Assembly (NCBI RefSeq): GCF_000349725.1
Contig: NZ_KB714704.1
Location: 1 to 50,058 of the forward strand
Length of the DNA: 50,058 nt
Direction of reading: 5' to 3'
From: Ligilactobacillus pobuzihii E100301 = KCTC 13174
GTDB taxonomy: Bacteria > Bacillota > Bacilli > Lactobacillales > Lactobacillaceae
This document shows positions 43,899 to 50,058 of the stretch, piece by piece. Both the position numbers and the translations under genes were made by a program. The number at the start of each line of letters is the position of its first letter. Positions within the stretch are counted from its first letter, which is position 1. Below the pieces are notes generated by a model that was not told where the DNA came from, ran no database searches, and was given only the letters and a program-made list of their open reading frames with translations.

Positions 43899-44420
43899 AT
43901 GGATATTACAAAACCTTATATAGTTTATGAGCTCAAGGGTAAACAAACGCAACTATTATTCACGGACTTATTAATAGTCTTATTGGGTCTATGCTTGTTG
44001 TATTTGGGGTGGCCTGATAAACAGGCTGGATATCTGATTTTTGGAACTGTTTTGGTCATAATCTTTGGTGGGTTAGGTTTGCATTTGTTAAAACAGTTTT
44101 TCACGGGCAAGGTTTTAGTTAAGATCACTGCAGCTGGCTTTTATGATCATTCCCGGTTGAGTTCGACTGGCAAATTAGTTAAATGGGAAAAAGTCGTTGG
44201 GTTGACCGAATTGCCAGTTGGAGTTCAAGGACAGGTCAGCGTGCGGCTAAAGGATGAAGCAAATTATTTAGCTGCCTTACCTGTTTATAAACGGTTGTTA
44301 GTTCGACCACAACTCAAATTAGGTCAGGGCCCGCTAAATATTAGTTTGCAAAATGCACGTTTTGTGACTGCGGCTCAGTTGATAAAAATCATGCGAATTT
44401 ATCGGCAAGGACAAAAATAG
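43899..44420 (+). CDS. STM3941-like membrane protein
   Basis: About 173 residues. Two helices near the N-terminus (LIVLLGLCLLYLGWP and LIFGTVLVIIFGGLGLHLL) are followed by a beta-rich part in which ITAAGFYDHSRLSSTGKLVKWEKVVGL resembles the signature of the STM3941 family. I start at the ATG at 43899 because GGAGG is eight bases away; an ATG at 43893 is only two bases from it. Role unknown. It stands alone before the ddl gene. Confidence 0.72.
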   Translation: MDITKPYIVYELKGKQTQLLFTDLLIVLLGLCLLYLGWPDKQAGYLIFGTVLVIIFGGLGLHLLKQFFTGKVLVKITAAGFYDHSRLSSTGKLVKWEKVVGLTELPVGVQGQVSVRLKDEANYLAALPVYKRLLVRPQLKLGQGPLNISLQNARFVTAAQLIKIMRIYRQGQK

Positions 44421-44598
44421 CTTAGAAGTGGGTATATTTTTGACAAATTAAAATTTTTTTACATGTAAAGAATACTGATATAATAATGACTTTAGCGTTT
44501 TCATAACAAAAATGTAATCGAATTCAAAAAATAATTACCCGCTCCCTTATTTTTATGGTATACTTAAGATTCTAAATAAACCTGGAGGTGTTCAACCT

Positions 44599-45660
44599 AT
44601 GAAAATTGCCGTTTTAGCTGGCGGGCGTAGTACCGAGCGAAACGTTTCAATTTCAAGTGGTTACCGGATCACAAATTCGTTACGTGAGAAGGGCCACCAA
44701 TCAACCTTTGTCGACCTGTTTCTTGGTTACGATCTACCAGCAGGAGCAAGTGTCGAATCAGTTTTTGAGGATGCCAATACGAGCAAGGACCTGCAGATCT
44801 CAGACGCTATCCTAACTGATGACGATATTAACGCCCTGCGCGAAGATGGTACGACCGAGTTATTCGGGCCAAATGTTTTAGATATTTGTAAAGCTGCAGA
44901 TATTGTTTTCTTGGCATTGCATGGAGGCGATGGAGAAAATGGTAAGGTGCAAGCTGTACTGGATCTAAATAATATCCGCTATACTGGTAGTGGATCAACT
45001 GCTAGTGGTATCTGCATGAACAAAGTTTATAGTAAAGAATTGATGCTATATAACAAGATCCAAACTGCAGCCTTTGTTGAGATCAAACGTGATGAAGGAA
45101 CAAAGGGGCACAAGTTACCGTTTGATTATCCAGTAGTTGTTAAACCGACTTCTGGTGGCTCTTCAGTTGGAACACATATTGTCCATGATGACGCTGAATT
45201 AGAGCAGAGTTTAGCGGACGTTTTCCGTTTCGATAATAGTGCGATCATTGAAGAATTTATCGGAGGACGTGAATTCTCATTAGGGGTGGTCAATGGTTAT
45301 GCTTTCCCTGCGATTGAGATCAAAGTTCATGATGGCTGGTATGACTTCGAGCATAAATTCCAAGCAGGCCATACAGACTTCATCACCCCACCAGATGACC
45401 TTGATCCAAAAGTGCATGCTGAAATGAAGCGTGTTGCTGTAGAAGCAATGGATGCATTAGGTTTGCAAAACTATGGACGGATCGACTTCTTTACTAATGA
45501 TCGAGGGGTCTGGGTCATCGAAGGTAATAACTTACCTGGTATGACGCCACTTTCCTTGTTGCCCCAAGAAGTGGAAAAAGATGGCGTCCCATACGCTGAC
45601 CTTGTTGATAGTATCGTTCAAGGTAAAATGAAGATTTATGATGAAGGTATGAATAATTAG
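44599..45660 (+). CDS. ddl: D-alanine--D-alanine/D-lactate ligase family protein
   Basis: A 353-residue ATP-grasp ligase that makes the depsipeptide or dipeptide end of peptidoglycan precursors. [14 protein letters not shown] opens the N-terminal domain (usual Ddl Glu retained), [10 protein letters not shown] and [10 protein letters not shown] are typical, and metal ligands lie in [11 protein letters not shown], where EGNN replaces the common EINT. In the omega loop the residue after Lys253 is Phe254 (EHKF). Tyr at this place marks D-Ala-D-Ala ligases; Phe marks D-Ala-D-Lac ligases of vancomycin-resistant lactobacilli and leuconostocs. GGAGG precedes the ATG. Confidence 0.87.
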   Translation: MKIAVLAGGRSTERNVSISSGYRITNSLREKGHQSTFVDLFLGYDLPAGASVESVFEDANTSKDLQISDAILTDDDINALREDGTTELFGPNVLDICKAADIVFLALHGGDGENGKVQAVLDLNNIRYTGSGSTASGICMNKVYSKELMLYNKIQTAAFVEIKRDEGTKGHKLPFDYPVVVKPTSGGSSVGTHIVHDDAELEQSLADVFRFDNSAIIEEFIGGREFSLGVVNGYAFPAIEIKVHDGWYDFEHKFQAGHTDFITPPDDLDPKVHAEMKRVAVEAMDALGLQNYGRIDFFTNDRGVWVIEGNNLPGMTPLSLLPQEVEKDGVPYADLVDSIVQGKMKIYDEGMNN

Positions 45661-45718
45661 GTTAGTGTGAAATAAATAACAGCGAAAACATTTGACCTGT
45701 ATACTTAATCAAACATTA

Positions 45719-45840
45719 AAGTGAGACAAAAGATGTTTAAAAGCCGATTTGTAACGATGATTGCGTTATTTTGAATCATAGCGAAGCGAAGGAACAGAAT
45801 AAGGATCGTTATTATAGTAAGACTTCAATCTTTTTGGAAC
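45719..45840 (+). repeat. Dispersed long-hairpin repeat, copy 2
   Basis: Nearly the same start as copy 1 (GTGAGACAAAAGATG), with the outer pairing AAAAGAT/ATCTTTT. The inner stem has more mismatches than in copy 1. It lies between the convergent ddl and histidine-phosphatase genes, just as copy 1 lies between convergent genes. Confidence 0.8.
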
Positions 45841-45846
45841 ACGTTT

Positions 45847-45895
45847 AAAGGCCGTCGATTTATCCCATTAAATGGGTTAAGTCGACGGCCTTTTT
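45847..45895. terminator. Terminator between ddl and the histidine phosphatase gene
   Basis: AAAGGCCGTCGA (45847-45858) pairs with TCGACGGCCTTT (45882-45893), with an inner CCCATT/AATGGG stem and T-tract. It is nearly the same hairpin as 16678-16726. Confidence 0.9.
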
Positions 45896-45928
45896 AGGAT
45901 GGGACAGATACTTATGTTTCAGTTCTTT

Positions 45929-46519
45929 TTAACGGTTAAAGTATTTCAGTGTTCGTGCTTGAAAAGACCAGTTGATTTTAGTGACTCCAGCGTTAGTGGG
46001 CTCATTTAAAGCAGCTAAATTATTGATCCCTAAGACAAGATCCACGATCAGTTTGATAGTATAACCATGGCTCACTAATAAGACTTGGGCATTTTTAGGT
46101 AATTGAGTCGTTACTTCTTCAAAAAAGGCTAAAAGTCGTTGTTTGGCCTGTGTATGAGTTTCTCCATGTGAGTATTTTTGTGAACCGTCTAGTAAGTTAT
46201 GCTGAGCATCGTAAAATTGTGGATATTTTTGCCACAGTTCAGCAATTTTTTGCCCATCCCATTGACCATAGTCAAATTCACGTAAACGCCAGTCGTATGT
46301 AACTGACTGTGTAGGAGCGATGATCTGTGCAGTTTGGGCCGCACGTTGTAATGGGCTAGAAAAGACATACTCAAATCCTTTTTTTGTTAGTTTGGCGGCA
46401 GTTTGTTGAGCTTGTTGCTTACCGTTATCACTAAGAGGCGTGTCGATCATAGCTCCTTGTAAAATATGTTGTGCATTAGCCAAACTTTGGCCGTGGCGGA
46501 CTAGGTAAAAAGTTGTCAT
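45929..46519 (-). CDS. Histidine phosphatase family protein
   Basis: A 196-residue phosphoglycerate-mutase-fold phosphatase. The phosphohistidine motif is LVRHGQS at residues 6-12, followed by LQGAMIDTPLSDNGKQQA, and the second catalytic His is in LLVSHGYTIK. It is smaller than the tandem pair at 10.7-12.1 kb and closer to the common PhoE/GpmB-like phosphatases. Substrate unknown. GGAGA precedes the ATG. It converges on ddl. Confidence 0.87.
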   Translation of the reverse strand: MTTFYLVRHGQSLANAQHILQGAMIDTPLSDNGKQQAQQTAAKLTKKGFEYVFSSPLQRAAQTAQIIAPTQSVTYDWRLREFDYGQWDGQKIAELWQKYPQFYDAQHNLLDGSQKYSHGETHTQAKQRLLAFFEEVTTQLPKNAQVLLVSHGYTIKLIVDLVLGINNLAALNEPTNAGVTKINWSFQARTLKYFNR

Positions 46520-46759
46520 AAACAGATCTCCTTGAACATTTTCTAGTCATATTATAACGATTGAAACGTGGCTTGTCTTTTACTTAGTTAGAAATATCGA
46601 AATTTTCTAATTTTGATCGTTATAAAGCATCTAACTAGCAATTTAGTTTCAGGTCTGGTAAATTAATAAGGAACATGCAGAAAAAATGCATTAGTTTGTC
46701 TCAATTATCAGTTAAGGTATCGCAGAGGGTTTTGGAGTATTAAAGGGGAGAATTAATCC

Positions 46760-47557
46760 ATGATGCCAGAAAAGTTACGAATTCAAAATGGTTTTAATTT
46801 CAGAGAATTAGGGGGTTACCAAACTATTGAAGGTAAGCACCTTAAGAAACGTAAATTACTACGATCGGCGGCTTTAAGCAATTTATCTGAACAAGACCTT
46901 AACTATTTGGATGAATATGGTCTAAGATATGATATTGATTTTCGTTCACCGAGTGAAAAACAAAAACAACCAGATCGGATACCGTCCCAAACCGCTTACC
47001 ATTTCGCACCAGTTTTTACGGTTGATGAAACGAAAAGCCAGTCAGATGACCGGGCTGAAGATGATCGACTAATGAACGAAAAAAATGCTGGCTTTAAGCA
47101 GATGCTCGATGCTTATAATGATATTGTGTTGTCGGACAATGCTAAAAAAGCCTACCGGAAGTTTTTCGATCTGTTATTGGCCAATGACCGAGATGATCAA
47201 TCAGTCATCTTCCATTGTTCAGCGGGTAAAGATCGTACCGGAATGGGTGCGGTGTATGCATTAACGGCTTTAGGCGTTGATCAAGACACGATCCGGGCTG
47301 ATTATCTAGTTTCCAACGAATTTTTAAAATTACGTCGAAATTTTAAGCCAGCGTCTGAGCGAATACCAGTACAGCAACAAAGTGCGATCTACTCAGAGAA
47401 TATGCAAGCATTAAGTTTCGTTTCGGGAAAGTATTTAGATTGTGCTTTAGGGACGATGCAACGTGAATACGGTACATTAGATCATTATCTCGAAAGTGAA
47501 TTAGGTGTTGATAAGCAACAAAGAAAAGATCTCCAAAAAATCTATTTGGAAGATTAA
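46760..47557 (+). CDS. Tyrosine-protein phosphatase (Y_phosphatase3 type)
   Basis: A 265-residue phosphatase with the P-loop HCSAGKDRTG, in which the Cys is the nucleophile. The N-terminal NFRELGGYQTIEGKHLKKRKLLRSA and YDIDFRSPSEK are typical of the family that includes LipA and other bacterial dual-specificity phosphatases acting on tyrosine or phosphoinositides. GGGGAG lies a few bases before the ATG; a second ATG immediately follows the first. It stands alone before a terminator. Confidence 0.92.
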   Translation: MMPEKLRIQNGFNFRELGGYQTIEGKHLKKRKLLRSAALSNLSEQDLNYLDEYGLRYDIDFRSPSEKQKQPDRIPSQTAYHFAPVFTVDETKSQSDDRAEDDRLMNEKNAGFKQMLDAYNDIVLSDNAKKAYRKFFDLLLANDRDDQSVIFHCSAGKDRTGMGAVYALTALGVDQDTIRADYLVSNEFLKLRRNFKPASERIPVQQQSAIYSENMQALSFVSGKYLDCALGTMQREYGTLDHYLESELGVDKQQRKDLQKIYLED

Positions 47558-47564
47558 GTCAAGT

Positions 47565-47595
47565 GGGGAGGCAAGCGAAAGCGGGCCTCCTTTTT
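47565..47595 (+). terminator. Terminator after the tyrosine phosphatase gene
   Basis: GGAGGC (47567-47572) pairs with GCCTCC (47585-47590), then five T. Confidence 0.85.
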
Positions 47596-47754
47596 CAAAA
47601 AAATTTTTAGGGGCACTACACCTGTTTAAGGTGAATTTGGGGTTGAACGTAGTTGATCTTGTTAATGGTTCAGCAAAAAGTAGTTAAAAAAGCTATCGGA
47701 TATTTATTTTTTAGTGAATGGCTTTGCTTAAGTAAACCTATCGGAGGTGTCCAT

Positions 47755-48843
47755 ATGAAAATTTTATTTTGTTTAGAGAATCTAAAGATGGATGGCGCAC
47801 ACCGCGCAACGATCGTAGTGGGAAACTACTTATCGAAAATTTATGATGTTTCTTTTTATTCGTTATCAACGATCAAATCTTATTTTGAATTGGAAGCTCC
47901 ACTTTTTGTCGCGAAACATCCCTATGATACTGGTAAAAGTTATCGGGGTGGGGCACCGTGGGATGACTTTGACCAACAAATAAAAGATCTGGTGAAAGTC
48001 ATTGAAGAAAATCATTTTGATGCGGTAGTTTTAACGGCAGGTACATTGACTAGTTTTGCGCCATTTATTAGGAAAGAGCGTCCGCAAGTTATCCAGCTCG
48101 CTTGGATGCACAATAATTATCAAACTTATATGAACCAGTATTATAAGGACATGCAACCAGAGTTCCAGTCAGGATTAAAAACGGTCGATATGATCATTGC
48201 ACTGACACAATCTGATACTGACCAATTTGTTTTGTTGAACCGAAACACGATATGTTTATACAATCCGTTGACACTTGAGGCTAATGAGCGTTCTGATCTC
48301 AAAGAGCCTGTGATCTCGATGGTTTGTCGAATGGATATCGCGCATAAGGGATTAGATCTAATGGTAGAAGTCGGTGAGTTGTTGCCAGACCCGTGGCAGA
48401 TACGTGTCGCTGGGACTGGGCCTGATGAAAAAGAAGTGCAAAAAATGATCTCAGATAAAGGTTTGGAAGATAAAGTCATTTTGCGTGGTTCTTTAACAGA
48501 TGAGCAGCTACAAGAACACTATCACGATTCCTCGATTTTTTTGTTAACTTCACGCTGGGAAGGTTTACCGTTGGTAGTCGGCGAAGCGATGACTTTTGGA
48601 TTGCCAATCGTGGCGACTGAAAATACGGGAACTGAGGAATATTTAAAGGAAAGTCGGTATGGTAGACTGGCTAAATTTGACAAGAATTCAGTTTATCGTG
48701 CACTAAAGCCACTGCTCGCTGATGAGAAAAAACGTCAGCTATGGGGCAAGACAGCTTTAGCACGTTCCAATGAGTTTAGTGGTAACCGGATCATTGAACA
48801 ATGGGTCCGCTTACTAGAGATCCTTAGTGGTCGCAAAAATTAA
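47755..48843 (+). CDS. Glycosyltransferase family 4-type protein
   Basis: A 362-residue cytoplasmic glycosyltransferase with a GT-B fold. The C-terminal nucleotide-sugar part shows VCRMDIAHKGLDLMVEV, then DSSIFLLTSRWEGLPLVVGEAM and ATENTGTEEYL, the usual ExxxxxE region of GT4. The N-terminal acceptor part is diverse. I start at the ATG at 47755, with CGGAGGTG upstream; a longer frame from 47653 overlaps non-coding sequence. Likely acts on wall polysaccharide or teichoic acid; acceptor and sugar are unknown. No other glycan gene is next to it. Confidence 0.9.
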   Translation: MKILFCLENLKMDGAHRATIVVGNYLSKIYDVSFYSLSTIKSYFELEAPLFVAKHPYDTGKSYRGGAPWDDFDQQIKDLVKVIEENHFDAVVLTAGTLTSFAPFIRKERPQVIQLAWMHNNYQTYMNQYYKDMQPEFQSGLKTVDMIIALTQSDTDQFVLLNRNTICLYNPLTLEANERSDLKEPVISMVCRMDIAHKGLDLMVEVGELLPDPWQIRVAGTGPDEKEVQKMISDKGLEDKVILRGSLTDEQLQEHYHDSSIFLLTSRWEGLPLVVGEAMTFGLPIVATENTGTEEYLKESRYGRLAKFDKNSVYRALKPLLADEKKRQLWGKTALARSNEFSGNRIIEQWVRLLEILSGRKN

Positions 48844-49123
48844 AAAGTATGATAATATGTATATTAGAAATTTAGTTAAAAGTTGCTAGACATGGGATTT
48901 GTTGGCCTGATATCTTATAATATGAATTGTTTTTTAGCATTTTTATTGATTAAGATACCTTTTGGTCAACAAATAGTTATCTGTTAAGACAAGTTGTATA
49001 CATGTTTTAATGGTGTCTAGCTCAAATTTTTGAAATTATTTTTTTAAAAGTTTTGACTAATTATTTAAAAGCTAAAATAGTTGATGATGACATTCTATAA
49101 GAAAAGAGGGTGATCTTAGATCT

Positions 49124-49807
49124 ATGTCGCAAAGTGTAGAATGGACTATTAGATTACTAGTAGCTGCTTTGTGTGGTGCGGCGATCGGCTTTGAACGTTC
49201 AAAGTTGCGTAAAAGTGCCGGTATTCGGACGCACATGGTGGTTGCAGTAGCTTCGGCATTGATCATGTTAGTTTCAAAATATGGTTTTTATGACATTTTA
49301 TCAACTAATAATATTGATTTGGACCCTTCACGTATTGCCGCTCAGATCGTGAGTGGGATCAGTTTTATCGGTGCTGGGACGATCTTGGTCCGCAAATCTC
49401 AAATCAGTGGTTTAACAACGGCTGCTGGTGTGTGGGCAGTTTCTGCGATCGGGATGTCGGTAGGTGCCGGGATGTATGTGATCAGCATTATTGCTACGAT
49501 TTTAATTGTGTTGGTACAAAAATATTTCCATGATGATTCACTGATCAATTCGCTAATGCGTAGTGTACGGATGCGATTGCATATCGAAATAAAGCCCGGT
49601 CAAAAAAATTTAGAACAACTGCGAAGTTTTTATAATGAGCAAGGTGTTAAAGATGCTTCATTTAATTTATTAGCAATCAATGATAAGATGATCGTGTTAG
49701 AATCAGATGCTCTGGTTAGTCATAAGTTTGATACAAACCAATTTTTGTTGGAACTTGAAGGTTTACCAGGCGTCCTTATGGTGCAAGTCTCAAATATGAA
49801 AGAATAG
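49124..49807 (+). CDS. MgtC/SapB family membrane protein
   Basis: A 227-residue protein with four to five helices in the first 140 residues and a cytoplasmic tail. Family blocks are AALCGAAIGFERSKLRKSAGIRTHM and VSGISFIGAGTILVRK, then TTAAGVWAVSAIGMSVGAG. Such proteins are linked to growth at low magnesium and, in some bacteria, inhibit ATP synthase. GAGGG lies upstream of the ATG at a slightly long spacing. The region 48844-49123 is A+T-rich with no supported gene. Confidence 0.9.
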   Translation: MSQSVEWTIRLLVAALCGAAIGFERSKLRKSAGIRTHMVVAVASALIMLVSKYGFYDILSTNNIDLDPSRIAAQIVSGISFIGAGTILVRKSQISGLTTAAGVWAVSAIGMSVGAGMYVISIIATILIVLVQKYFHDDSLINSLMRSVRMRLHIEIKPGQKNLEQLRSFYNEQGVKDASFNLLAINDKMIVLESDALVSHKFDTNQFLLELEGLPGVLMVQVSNMKE

Positions 49808-49860
49808 ACAGGCTCAACCATAGTCAGGTATAGGAAAAACGACTTGGAGGAAATTTTTAC

Positions 49861-50058
49861 ATGTTAGAGAAGACAATTTATAGGAAACTTTTGAGCAATG
49901 CTTTTGATATCCCAGTTTCTGTCACATACTGGGATGGTAAAACAGAAGATTATGGTGAGGGAACACCCGAAGTTAAAGTTGAGATCCGCGAGGCTTTCCC
50001 GTTAAAAGAATTAACGGCTTCACCAACTCTGGTATTGGGTGAAGCCTACATGAACGAA
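49861..50058 (+). CDS. cfa: Cyclopropane-fatty-acyl-phospholipid synthase, 3' end cut
   Basis: The first 66 residues of a protein that runs off the right edge. The segment SNAFDIPVSVTYWDGKTEDYGEG, then LGEAYMNE, matches the N-terminus of lactobacillar Cfa, which adds methylene from S-adenosylmethionine to membrane lipid double bonds. GGAGG precedes the ATG. The catalytic SAM domain lies outside the window, so the call rests on the N-terminal domain only. It is 53 bases after the mgtC-like gene and may be co-transcribed. Confidence 0.75.
   Translation, partial: MLEKTIYRKLLSNAFDIPVSVTYWDGKTEDYGEGTPEVKVEIREAFPLKELTASPTLVLGEAYMNE

Overview
The window is chromosomal DNA of a low-GC Gram-positive, most probably a member of the Lactobacillaceae. 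The pointers are strong AGGAGG-type ribosome sites, several TTG/GTG starts, a T-box leader, HelD, a complete Opp peptide importer with a second orphan OppA, PepT, MgtC and Cfa, and a D-Ala-D-Ala ligase homologue carrying Phe where vancomycin-sensitive enzymes carry Tyr. I cannot name the genus with confidence.

Layout. 1-3.0 kb: end of an amino-acid ABC permease, a GNAT acetyltransferase and HflX. 3.1-9.1 kb: oppA, then oppBCDF with its own promoter behind a hairpin terminator; a NERD/zinc-ribbon protein follows. 10.17-10.62 kb: a degenerate array of eleven 41-bp units, each an imperfect dyad, filling the whole space between two convergent genes. 10.7-14.0 kb: two tandem histidine phosphatases and a cation/proton antiporter (minus strand). 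14.2-20.1 kb: helD, an SGNH esterase, coaA and guaA.

20.08-26.65 kb: a compact integrative element of about 6.6 kb in the 3' end of guaA. It is bounded by a 13-bp direct repeat, with paired 8-bp direct repeats (11-bp spacing) just inside each end that look like integrase arm sites. It is visibly more A+T-rich than its surroundings and carries an XRE repressor with a palindromic operator, two cargo genes of unknown function, a small protein probably started at ATT, a membrane/coiled-coil protein, a Rep_trans/MobT-type initiator or relaxase preceded by strong hairpins, a DUF3173-type protein and a tyrosine integrase.

26.8-32.3 kb: an ABC/FtsX exporter under a TetR regulator with two identical-core operators over its promoter, a TauE-type permease divergent from another TetR gene, and an orphan HlyD-like adaptor. 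32.5-38.8 kb: exonuclease III, OsmC, membrane and hypothetical proteins, an arginase-family hydrolase and nanE. 38.8-42.1 kb: a T-box leader (best read as methionine-specific) in front of a second oppA and pepT, a plausible peptide scavenging unit that would borrow OppBCDF from 5-9 kb. 42.4-50.06 kb: ASCH protein, alpha/beta hydrolase, STM3941-like protein, Ddl, histidine phosphatase, tyrosine phosphatase, glycosyltransferase, MgtC and the start of cfa.

A long-hairpin intergenic repeat occurs three times (16.55, 36.12 and 45.72 kb); two copies share the same adjoining terminator. The most unusual structures are the 41-bp dyad array and the guaA element.
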